Shown here: positions 34,794-42,135 of the stretch, piece after piece
Layout: each line of letters opens with the position of its first letter
Position numbering within the stretch: the stretch's first letter is position 1
Source of the DNA: Anaerobium acetethylicum
GTDB taxonomy: Bacteria; Bacillota; Clostridia; Lachnospirales; Lachnospiraceae
Assembly: GCF_900096945.1 (NCBI RefSeq)
Contig: NZ_FMKA01000003.1
Coordinates: forward strand, 124,001 to 188,000
Length of the DNA: 64,000 bases
Reading direction: 5' to 3'
Program-made: the position numbers and the translations under genes
Notes under the pieces: generated by a model
The model's database searches: none
Told to the model about the DNA's origin: nothing
Seen by the model: the letters and a program-made list of their open reading frames with translations, nothing else

Positions 34794-35796
34794 TTACGTC
34801 AGCTGCCACTGCGTTTTGTGCAGCTGCCTCATCCGCAGCACTTCCTGCGCCGGCATCCGGTGCCGCACTTGCTCCTGCTGCGTTTTCCGCCTGATAGGCT
34901 CTCCAGTCAAAGACAGCCTCAACTGCTGCAATCGCCACCTCAATCATGCTGTCATCCGGTTCTTTTGTTGTAAGTCCCTGAAGCCACATTCCGGGTCTGC
35001 TGAGGATATCGACCAGCCTGTTTTCGGTATTCCCGGCCAGTTTAATGAATTCATAAGCAATTCCCGCTATCACCGGCACCAGAACGAGCCTTAAAACAAG
35101 CCTTAAAACCGTCGAATCGACCCTGATCAGCATAAAGAATATAACGCTTATTACCATTACAATAAGAAGGAAGCTTGTTCCGCATCTTTTATGCTCCTTT
35201 GAACTTGCCCTTACATTTTCCACAGTAAGTTCAAGCCCGTGCTCGATGCAGTTGATGCATTTGTGCTCTGAACCATGGTACATGAACACCCTCTGTATAT
35301 CCTTCAGGAATGAAATTGCCACGATATATCCAAGGAACAGAGCAATCCTGATCACCCCTTCAGCAAGCGCAATCAGGGTATCGGAAACTATGAATCTCCT
35401 TAAAAAATCCGATAGAAAAAAAGGCAGTATCATAAATATTCCTACTGCAATTGCAATTGATACAGCTACGGTGATTCCCATAACCACTTTTTCAGCTTTA
35501 TCCTTAAACACCTTCTCAAAAAGCCTGTCGGCTTTAGTCGGCTGCTCTTCTTCTTCGTAAAAGCTTCCTGAATACGTAAGCGTCTTCATACCCAGTACCA
35601 TGGAATCTATAAAATTAACAACACCTCTTACAACCGGCATCTTCTGGATTTTTCCGTTCTTAATAATACTCTTGTGCTCACTGACCATGACGTCTATTTC
35701 CTGGTCCGGCTTTCTGACAGCAACAGCATACCTGTCCTTGTTCTTCATCATGATTCCTTCGATTACTGCCTGGCCGCCAATTCCTGATGTTTTCAT
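34780..35796 (-). CDS. DUF1385 membrane protein (YqhQ-like)
   Basis: A 338-residue membrane protein with the family N-terminus GIGGQAVIEGIMMKNKDRYAVAVRKPD, then VVNFIDSMVLGMKTL and several hydrophobic helices, plus the conserved polar segment MYHGSEHKCINCIEHG between helices. Its position upstream of prmC and downstream of rpmE and rho is typical of Clostridia. The C-terminal 40 residues are alanine-rich low complexity (AAGASAAPDAGAGSAADEAA) and end inside a tandem repeat, so the tail may vary between strains. The biochemical role is unknown. Confidence 0.88.
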   Translation of the reverse strand: MKTSGIGGQAVIEGIMMKNKDRYAVAVRKPDQEIDVMVSEHKSIIKNGKIQKMPVVRGVVNFIDSMVLGMKTLTYSGSFYEEEEQPTKADRLFEKVFKDKAEKVVMGITVAVSIAIAVGIFMILPFFLSDFLRRFIVSDTLIALAEGVIRIALFLGYIVAISFLKDIQRVFMYHGSEHKCINCIEHGLELTVENVRASSKEHKRCGTSFLLIVMVISVIFFMLIRVDSTVLRLVLRLVLVPVIAGIAYEFIKLAGNTENRLVDILSRPGMWLQGLTTKEPDDSMIEVAIAAVEAVFDWRAYQAENAAGASAAPDAGAGSAADEAAAQNAVAADVKTTV

Positions 35797-35886
35797 ATAA
35801 TTCTTTACCTCTTTTTAAAAGGACAGCCGCTTTTGCACCGGCTGTCCAGCATATTTTTCAATTCCAAATTCACCAGCTTGGATAAA

Positions 35887-36014
35887 CAGAGAGTCTGCCC
35901 TGGCAGACTCTCGCGCCGAGCGCGGTCGCTTTTGCGACACAATTCACATTGCGCGAGTGCGCTTCCACGCGGAGCGTTTTAAATCTCATAGGGTGAACTT
36001 TCCTATGAGATTTA
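35887..36014. repeat. Family B palindromic repeat, copy B1
   Basis: Starts with an 11-bp stem GAGAGTCTGCC/GGCAGACTCTC (35889-35912), continues with GCGCGGTCGCTTTTGCGAC and GCGCGAGTGCGCTTCCACG, and ends in a perfect 12-bp stem AAATCTCATAGG/CCTATGAGATTT (35981-36013). The middle resembles copy B2 at 44.4 kb and the start resembles B3 at 48.8 kb. It lies between rpmE and the DUF1385 gene. Confidence 0.75.
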
Positions 36015-36016
36015 AA

Positions 36017-36046
36017 AATAGGTTGAGATTATTCAACCTCAACCTA
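36017..36046 (-). terminator. Terminator after rpmE
   Basis: AGGTTGAG/CTCAACCT stem (36045-36038 with 36027-36020 read on the minus strand) followed by ATTTTTAAA, about 20 bp beyond the rpmE stop. Confidence 0.8.
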
Positions 36047-36065
36047 ATCTTTAAGCATCTAATTG

Positions 36066-36269
36066 TTAAGCGTTTACGCCGTATTTACGGTTAAACTTAT
36101 CAATACGTCCACGAGCTGCTGCAGCTTTCTGCTGACCAGTGTAGAATGAATGGCATTTTGAGCAAATTTCAACGTGAATTTCTTTGTTAGTTGAACCAGT
36201 TACGAATGTGTTACCACAGTTACAGGTAACTGTTGCCTGATGGTATTCTGGATGGATTCCTTCTCTCAT
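36066..36269 (-). CDS. rpmE: Ribosomal protein bL31, zinc form
   Basis: A 67-residue large-subunit protein starting at [20 protein letters not shown] behind AGAGGTG; the longer frame to 36338 is not L31-like. Four cysteines (C16, C18 and a CSKC pair near 36-39) form the zinc site of the C+ type, so this is the form used when zinc is plentiful. It ends with [11 protein letters not shown], normal for the family. It lies between rho and the DUF1385 gene. Confidence 0.97.
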   Translation of the reverse strand: MREGIHPEYHQATVTCNCGNTFVTGSTNKEIHVEICSKCHSFYTGQQKAAAARGRIDKFNRKYGVNA

Positions 36270-36419
36270 TAATTTCACCTCTTTACAAATTAGTCCTATA
36301 AAAATTGACATTAACCAATCTCGTCTTTTTATAAACATCTTGATTATTTTAGCATATAAACTTTACTATTGCAAGTTCTTTATGCCACATTTTTCTTCTT
36401 TCAGACATTCAATCCTATT

Positions 36420-36571
36420 GTTACTGTTCACTCCGTGACCAGTAACACGCTTCGCGATGCACAGAAATGGTTGAAATGCACCATTTCGTGCTGCAATCCC
36501 CGGGTTTTATGTGACTTTCGCTTCGCTACACTCACAAAAACACCTTGCGCTGGATGCATTTGAATAGTAAC
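36420..36571 (-). repeat. Family A repeat, divergent full-length copy A3
   Basis: Ends are GTTACTGTTCA (36420-36430) and TGAATAGTAAC (36561-36571), inverted relative to each other. Inside are a hairpin with arms GCACAGAAATGG and CCATTTCGTGC and a second with arms GGGTTTTATGTGA and TCACAAAAACACC. The order and pairing match the 60.4-kb copy although the stem bases differ. It occupies the gap between rpmE and rho. Confidence 0.75.
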
Positions 36572-36603
36572 ATTCTATTTCAACTGTATGGAAACATGAT
36601 GTT

Positions 36604-38091
36604 TTACACGATTCTCATTTTTTTGACCATCTGTACAAACTCATCATTGTTTTTTGTTTTTACAAAAAGATCGATGATTCTCTCAACAGCTTCATCTGCT
36701 TTCATTCCATTGAGTGCCTTTCTCATGATATAGACAGCCTCAAGCTCCTCAGGGCTGAGAAGCAGATCCTCACGCCTGGTTCCCGATTTCGGAATATCAA
36801 TGGCTGGAAACACCCTTTTTTCGGAAAGCTTCCTGTCAAGTACAAGTTCCATGTTTCCCGTCCCCTTGAATTCTTCATATACGACGTCATCCATCTTGCT
36901 TCCTGTTTCAACAAGTGCTGTCGCAAGGATTGTAAGGCTGCCGCCCTCTCTCATATTTCGTGCGGCGCCGAAAAATTTCTTAGGCATGTGCAGCGCTGCA
37001 GGATCAAGTCCGCCTGAAAGCGTCCTGCCGCTTGGCGGAACAGTAAGGTTATAAGCCCTTGCCAGTCGGGTGATGCTGTCGAGCAGGATCGTAACATCCT
37101 TTTTATGCTCTACGAGCCTTTTTGCTCTTTCTAGAACCATTTCCGAGACGCGTTTGTGATGATCCGGGAGTTCATCGAATGTTGAATAGATTACCTCGAC
37201 ATTTTCACCTTCAATCGATTCCTTGATATCCGTAACCTCTTCAGGACGTTCGTCTATCAGAAGTATAATCAGATGCATATCCGGGCTGTTGGCTTTGATG
37301 GACCTCGCAACCTCTTTCAGAAGTGTTGTCTTGCCGGCTTTCGGCGGGGAAACGATCATTCCCCTCTGTCCCTTGCCCACTGGGGAAATGATGTCCATGA
37401 TCCTCATGGAAATATCGCTTTTACCAGTGTTGCTGCGTTCAAGCCTGAGCCTGCTGTTGGGGAATATCGGCGTCATATCCTCGAAGTTCCTTCGCTTCAT
37501 CGCCTCTGCAGGATGCAGACCGTTCACTGTCTTTACATATAAAAGCGCACTGAACTTTTCCGTTGAAGTCTTGATCCTTGTATTTCCGCTGAGTATATCC
37601 CCAGTCTTCAGATTGAACCTTCTGATCTGGGACGGTGAAACGTATACGTCATTTTCTCCCGGAAGGTAGTTTGCACAGCGGATAAACCCGTATCCGTCCG
37701 GCAGGACTTCCAGTATGCCATTGGCAATAAGACCGCTGTCAAGCTGCTCCAGGTCGCTGACGGCCGGCTTTGCCTCAGGCCTTTCGGCATCCCGCGGGGA
37801 TTCGCTTCTGGTCTCTTGCGGTTTGGCCTGTTCAGTCGGAGCACTTTCCGATTTCGCGTCTGATTCCTTAGAAACACTTTCCGTTTTTGCGTCTGATTCT
37901 TTAGAAGCACTTTCTGTTTCTGTGTTCGTTGTCTCTTCTTTATTTTCCTGGCCTGCCGCTGCTTTCTCATCCTCTAAAAGCATGACTTCCACAATTTCGC
38001 TCTTTTTCATAGTCGAAATATGCTTGATTCCCCTGGCTTTCGCAATATCTTTTAATGCTGTTAACGATAAAGACTCATATTTCTCACGCAT
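36604..38091 (-). CDS. rho: Transcription termination factor Rho
   Basis: Hexameric RNA helicase, about 495 residues. The start at [20 protein letters not shown] follows GGAGGAATAACT. Domains: Rho_N (2-45), a Glu/Ser/Lys-rich insertion (about 50-115) with repeated SKESDAK units, the RNA-binding cold-shock fold (GVLEV-type [13 protein letters not shown], then [12 protein letters not shown]), and the ATPase with [15 protein letters not shown], a Walker B region ending LLIDERPEE, and the secondary RNA-binding Q/R-loops. The insertion is longer than in E. coli but such insertions are common in Clostridia. Confidence 0.96.
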   Translation of the reverse strand: MREKYESLSLTALKDIAKARGIKHISTMKKSEIVEVMLLEDEKAAAGQENKEETTNTETESASKESDAKTESVSKESDAKSESAPTEQAKPQETRSESPRDAERPEAKPAVSDLEQLDSGLIANGILEVLPDGYGFIRCANYLPGENDVYVSPSQIRRFNLKTGDILSGNTRIKTSTEKFSALLYVKTVNGLHPAEAMKRRNFEDMTPIFPNSRLRLERSNTGKSDISMRIMDIISPVGKGQRGMIVSPPKAGKTTLLKEVARSIKANSPDMHLIILLIDERPEEVTDIKESIEGENVEVIYSTFDELPDHHKRVSEMVLERAKRLVEHKKDVTILLDSITRLARAYNLTVPPSGRTLSGGLDPAALHMPKKFFGAARNMREGGSLTILATALVETGSKMDDVVYEEFKGTGNMELVLDRKLSEKRVFPAIDIPKSGTRREDLLLSPEELEAVYIMRKALNGMKADEAVERIIDLFVKTKNNDEFVQMVKKMRIV

Positions 38092-38318
38092 AGTTATTCC
38101 TCCATTCAAACCAAGCCAGCCCAAAATCAGCCTGTTTCTTACTTTATTTTACCATTATTTATTATTGACTGACTGTAAAAACAAAAATTATCCGGGATTC
38201 CTATCAGAAACGACAATCGACTCAAATTAATGACTTTTATCTGTTCATTATACTCCTTTTTCCCAAAAATGGAACCCCTAAATTCACCGGATGCTTTGAA
38301 AGCCAAAATAATATTAAT

Positions 38319-38347
38319 TTGATTTTATCCAAATATTATGATAAATT
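38319..38347 (+). promoter_or_regulatory. Promoter of the radical SAM gene
   Basis: TTGATT (38319-38324) and TAAATT (38342-38347) are 17 bases apart. The -10 abuts the family A fragment, which would form the start of the mRNA. Confidence 0.65.
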
Positions 38348-38410
38348 GTAACTATTCAGGACTGCATCCTGCAAAGTCACAGAGGTTGCACACAAATTGT
38401 AAAAACAGCA
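38348..38410 (+). repeat. Family A repeat, 5' part, in the radical SAM leader
   Basis: GTAACTATTCAGGACTGCAT, then AGTCACAG and TTGCACACAAATTG, closely match the first 60 bases of the 60.4-kb copy. The second half is absent; instead a TTACGCCAGAT/TGGCGTC segment follows. Confidence 0.75.
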
Positions 38411-38454
38411 GATTACGCCAGATTATTCCCTGGCGTCAGAGGAGTGTTTTATAT

Positions 38455-39405
38455 ATGAATCCCCGTATTTGGGGGGATAAGTCTTATTATTCCCTTAATC
38501 ATTATCTGAAAGAAACATATGGCGAAAAGATCTACAAAGTATCCCTGGACGGTGGAATGACCTGTCCCAACAGAGACGGAACCATCGGAACTGCCGGATG
38601 CATATTCTGCAGCGAAGGCGGCTCCGGCGACTTTGCTTCTTCAAGAACGTTATCTGTCAGCAGGCAGATTGGGGCTGGTATCAGTCTGTTGAGCCGGAAA
38701 TCCGCAGGCCATAAATTCATTGCTTATTTCCAGGCGTATACAAACACATACGCTCCGGTGGAGTACCTTCGCAAAATATTTACAGAAGCCATATCTCATC
38801 CAGATGTCGTCATCTTGTCAATTGCCACCAGACCCGACTGTCTGAGCGGCGAGATTCTCGATCTCCTTGCTGAACTCAACCGCATCAAACCCGTATGGAT
38901 TGAGCTCGGGCTTCAGACGATCCATCCTGATTCTGCTGAATTCATAAACAGGGGCTATCCGCTTTCCTGTTTCGACAGTGCGTTATCAGAACTGAAGCTC
39001 AGGGGAATCCCGGTCGTGGTACATGTCATTCTCGGGCTGCCGGGCGAAACGGAAGAGGATATGCTGAAAACGACAGACTATCTGGCTTCTGCCGGAATTC
39101 AGGGAATCAAGCTGCAGCTGCTCCACGTACTGAAGAATACGGTTTTAGCAGAATGCTTCAGCCGTGGAGAATTCGACGTGCTGACCTTCGAAGGCTATAT
39201 AGATACCCTCATTCGTTGCATAGAACATCTGCCTGAAGAGATCATTATCCACCGCATCACAGGGGACGGTCCGAAAAATCTGCTTATAGCTCCTCAATGG
39301 AGTTCCAATAAGAAGCTTGTGCTGAATACCATACACCGCGAATTAAAAACAAGAAATTCCTGGCAGGGAAAATTTAAGGAGGAACATGCATGTCAGAATC
39401 ATTAA
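38455..39405 (+). CDS. Radical SAM protein, TIGR01212 (YtqA) family
   Basis: A 316-residue radical SAM enzyme starting at MNPRIWGDKSYYSLNHYLKE behind GAGGAG. The cluster-binding segment MTCPNRDGTIGTAGCIFC has the family spacing C-x10-C-x2-C rather than the classic CxxxCxxC. Conserved YFQAYTNTYAP and GLQTIHPDSAEFINRGY follow. The substrate of this family is not established in the sequence; tRNA modification has been proposed. It overlaps the DUF4364 gene by 16 bp, so the two are probably coupled. Confidence 0.9.
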   Translation: MNPRIWGDKSYYSLNHYLKETYGEKIYKVSLDGGMTCPNRDGTIGTAGCIFCSEGGSGDFASSRTLSVSRQIGAGISLLSRKSAGHKFIAYFQAYTNTYAPVEYLRKIFTEAISHPDVVILSIATRPDCLSGEILDLLAELNRIKPVWIELGLQTIHPDSAEFINRGYPLSCFDSALSELKLRGIPVVVHVILGLPGETEEDMLKTTDYLASAGIQGIKLQLLHVLKNTVLAECFSRGEFDVLTFEGYIDTLIRCIEHLPEEIIIHRITGDGPKNLLIAPQWSSNKKLVLNTIHRELKTRNSWQGKFKEEHACQNH

Positions 39406-39905
39406 CTTTATATAAGCTCATCATATTATATATGCTGGATAAGGTCTCATTTCCGCTGACTAATTCCCAGATTTCCGAATTTATTCTGGATAAGGAATAT
39501 ACGACGTATTTCACTCTGCAGCAGGTGTTTTCCGACCTTATCGACTCTGATCTTATCAATCTGGAAACAGTTCGGAACAGCACCTACTACAGGATCACCG
39601 ACGACGGACGCAACACCCTTGAATATTTCGGGAATAAGATTTCCGATACGATCAAGGAAGAGATCGATGCATTCCTTAAGGAAAAAGAATATGATTTAAG
39701 GAACGAAGTATCCGTCATTTCAGATTACTATAAGACCACCAACAACGAATATGCGGTCAGATGCGTTGTAAAGGAAAAAAATTCCGACCTTATCGACCTT
39801 ACTCTTACTGTTCCTGTCGAGGAGCAGGCTGTAGTGATTGCAAACAACTGGAGAAAAGAAAGCCAGGAAATATATGCATACTTAATGGGAACCCTTATGA
39901 AATAA
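39390..39905 (+). CDS. DUF4364 family protein
   Basis: A 171-residue soluble protein starting at MSESLTLYKLIILYMLDKVS behind AAGGAGGAACATGC. The N-terminal 70 residues look like a winged helix (LTNSQISEFIL, then TYYRITDDGRNTLEYF), followed by a helical and beta segment ending RKESQEIYAYLMGTL. The layout suggests a PadR/DUF4364-type regulator, but no target is known. The stop codon lies in the loop of the terminator hairpin. Confidence 0.82.
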   Translation: MSESLTLYKLIILYMLDKVSFPLTNSQISEFILDKEYTTYFTLQQVFSDLIDSDLINLETVRNSTYYRITDDGRNTLEYFGNKISDTIKEEIDAFLKEKEYDLRNEVSVISDYYKTTNNEYAVRCVVKEKNSDLIDLTLTVPVEEQAVVIANNWRKESQEIYAYLMGTLMK

Positions 39906-39946
39906 GGGTTCCCATTCTTTATTCTTTATTCTTTATTCTTTATTCT
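39887..39946. terminator. Terminator over the DUF4364 stop, with 7-bp tandem repeat
   Basis: GGGAACCCTTA/TAAGGGTTCCC (39887-39897, 39903-39913), a perfect 11-bp stem with the stop TAA starting the 3' arm, is followed by ATTCTTT repeated four times plus a partial unit (39914-39946). The repeat also encodes the last codons and stop of rarA on the other strand. Confidence 0.85.
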
Positions 39947-41273
39947 TGCGTGCCGCCTCTTTTTTAATGAATGCCATATGTTCCTTTATCTTTTTTTCAT
40001 AACCGCTGTCTGCCGGTTCGTAGAAAACTGTTCCCTTCAGCTCGTAAGGCAGGTACTGCTGCTCCACATAGTGGTTCGGATAATCGTGGGCATATTGATA
40101 GCCCTTTCCGTGTCCCAGCTTGCTTGCGCCTTTGTAATGCGCATCCTGAAGGTGAGGCGGTATCGGAGCTGTCTTCGTATTCCGCACAACCTCAAGGGCG
40201 CTGTCGATTGCCAGATATGCGGCATTGCTCTTCGGTGCGGATGCCACATAGGATGCAGCCTGGGACAGCACGATCCTCGCCTCAGGCATGCCAAGGCGCT
40301 CAACGGCCTGTGCTGCAGATACAGCCACCACAAGTGCGTTCGGGTCGGCATTCCCTACATCTTCCGATGCGCATATCATAATCCTCCTTGCAATGAACGT
40401 GACGCTTTCACCTGCATAGAGCATCCTTGCAAGATAATAGACCGCCGCATCGGGATCCGATCCCCGCATGCTCTTGATAAAGGCAGAAATCGTATCATAA
40501 TGATTGTCTCCGTCCTTGTCATACCTGATGGCTCTTTTCTGTATGCACTCTTCGGCTACTTTCATAGTCAGATGGATTTTTCCGTCATCCGACCTTTTCG
40601 TGGTCAGGATCCCAAGTTCTACTGCGTTCAGGGCAGCCCGGGCATCTCCGTTTGCCGCATCTGAAAGGAATTCAACTGCCTCCTCTTCGATAACGGCATC
40701 ATAGGTTCCCATTCCCTTGTCCCGGTCATAAACGGCTCTCTCAATCAGCTGCCGGATATCGGTCTTTTCCAGGGCCGTCAGCTCGAATATCACGGAACGG
40801 GAAAGAAGGGCGCTATTTACCTCAAAGTAGGGGTTTTCCGTGGTTGCACCGATCAGAATCAGCGTGCCGTCTTCGACAAAAGGCAGAAGGTAGTCCTGCT
40901 GGCTCTTGTTGAAACGGTGTATTTCATCCACGAAAAGTATGGTTTTCTTACCGTACATGCCAAGGTTGTCCTTGGCCGCCTTCACCACTTCCTCCATATC
41001 CTTTTTCCCTGCCACAGTTGCATTCAGCTGCATGAATTCAGCGCTTGTCGTATTGGCGATCACCTTAGCCAGGGTCGTCTTCCCCGTTCCCGGAGGCCCG
41101 TAAAAAATCAGGGATCCAAGCTTGTCTGCCTTTATGGCACGGTAAAGAAGCTTTCCTTCGCCGATAATATGCTGCTGTCCCACTACCTCTTCAAGGGTAG
41201 TGGGGCGTATCCTTGATGCGAGCGGCGACTCGCTTTTTGAATTTTTATCTCTCATGTAATCAAATAAATCCAT
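39933..41273 (-). CDS. rarA: Replication-associated recombination protein A
   Basis: MgsA/RarA/WRNIP1-type AAA+ ATPase of 446 residues that acts at stalled replication forks. N-terminus MDLFDYMRDKNSKSESPLASRIRPTTLEEVVGQ, Walker A GPPGTGKTTLAKVIA, Walker B FVDEIHRFNKSQQD, sensor 1 GATTENPYFEVN, then the helical tetramerisation domain with HYDTISAFIKSMRGSDPDAA and YKGASKLGHGKGY. The C-terminus KEAARKNKE is encoded by the ATTCTTT array. Confidence 0.95.
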   Translation of the reverse strand: MDLFDYMRDKNSKSESPLASRIRPTTLEEVVGQQHIIGEGKLLYRAIKADKLGSLIFYGPPGTGKTTLAKVIANTTSAEFMQLNATVAGKKDMEEVVKAAKDNLGMYGKKTILFVDEIHRFNKSQQDYLLPFVEDGTLILIGATTENPYFEVNSALLSRSVIFELTALEKTDIRQLIERAVYDRDKGMGTYDAVIEEEAVEFLSDAANGDARAALNAVELGILTTKRSDDGKIHLTMKVAEECIQKRAIRYDKDGDNHYDTISAFIKSMRGSDPDAAVYYLARMLYAGESVTFIARRIMICASEDVGNADPNALVVAVSAAQAVERLGMPEARIVLSQAASYVASAPKSNAAYLAIDSALEVVRNTKTAPIPPHLQDAHYKGASKLGHGKGYQYAHDYPNHYVEQQYLPYELKGTVFYEPADSGYEKKIKEHMAFIKKEAARKNKE

Positions 41274-41400
41274 ATTCTGTCAGGTTTCAGTCCCGCTTTT
41301 CAATGCTGTCTGAACCTTCCTCCTATCTTATATATACGCAGCCTCCGACTCTTTTATCCGGCATTTTTCACTATCATGCCGAGTGTTCGCTGCCAATTTT

Positions 41401-41652
41401 TCAAAAAAGATCCCTCAGCACAAGATCAGTTATCCCCTGGTTTGATGAAATCTCAAGCCTTTTTATTTTGGGATGCTTCCTGTATTCCCTGCGTACCATG
41501 TCCCTGATGGCTGTACCGCTGCGGTAGCCATGCACGACCCTGAGGACATAGACATCTGCTTTCGCCTTTTTTAATCTGCTGTCGATCATTGCCTTCGCCT
41601 GAAAGCAGTTCATTTCATGTACGTCGATTTCTATAATTCCCGTATTCTGCAT
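41401..41652 (-). CDS. Smr-domain protein
   Basis: An 83-residue stand-alone Smr domain: EIDVHEMNCFQAKAMIDSRL (an LDVHGM-like motif), VLRVVHGYRSGTAIRDMVRREY (the HGxGxGxLR motif with S in place of the second glycine) and a C-terminal strand. Smr domains of MutS2 are nicking endonucleases or ribosome-collision sensors; in this short form the function is unclear. It lies 128 bp upstream of rarA and 65 bp downstream of the DUF5655 gene on the same strand. Confidence 0.82.
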   Translation of the reverse strand: MQNTGIIEIDVHEMNCFQAKAMIDSRLKKAKADVYVLRVVHGYRSGTAIRDMVRREYRKHPKIKRLEISSNQGITDLVLRDLF

Positions 41653-41716
41653 CTTATTCCGGCGCAGGCCCTGATTCCGTTATCCTGCCCTGCCGTATTT
41701 TCACTTCCTTTCACTT

Positions 41717-42112
41717 CTAAACATCGCCGGGATGCGATTTCCTGTTCGTCGAAAATTCATAAGCCTGCCTGAGCCAGTCCATAATCTCCTCATCTATCTC
41801 TTCTTCATCCTGTATAATGACATGATGGGTCCATCTGCCCGGATAAGGCTCTACCGCCTCTGCAATCCTCGGGCTTTCTACCTGATGTCCTAGTCCGAAG
41901 GAAAGTATGATATACGTATCTGGACGGTTCTTGATCTTGCGTACCGGCAGCCAGACGAATGCGAAACTCTTCTCGTAATAAAAAGATATCTGCGACTTTC
42001 CAATTTTGATATTTACGTCCTTCATGCTGCTGAATATCCTGTCTTTTACCGCTTCATACAGCGGAATGGCCTCAGGCATTTTTTCAAAAAAACGTGCTTC
42101 AAAATCGTCCAT
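41717..42112 (-). CDS. DUF5655 domain protein
   Basis: A 131-residue soluble protein. The central SFAFVWLPVRKIKNRPDTYI and the C-terminal GRWTHHVIIQDEEEIDEEIMDWLRQAYEFS match the DUF5655 pattern, in which the WTHHV motif is characteristic. The function of the domain is unknown; the fold may resemble MmcQ/YjbR DNA-binding proteins. It is separated by 23 bp from the corrinoid-activation gene and may be cotranscribed with it. Confidence 0.75.
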   Translation of the reverse strand: MDDFEARFFEKMPEAIPLYEAVKDRIFSSMKDVNIKIGKSQISFYYEKSFAFVWLPVRKIKNRPDTYIILSFGLGHQVESPRIAEAVEPYPGRWTHHVIIQDEEEIDEEIMDWLRQAYEFSTNRKSHPGDV

Positions 42113-42135
42113 ACAAATCCCCTTCCTTCATCGTG

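Noticed and set aside
35880-36060. CRISPR-like repeats
   Set aside because: The hairpins differ in sequence and there is no regular repeat-spacer pattern; they fit dispersed palindromic repeats.
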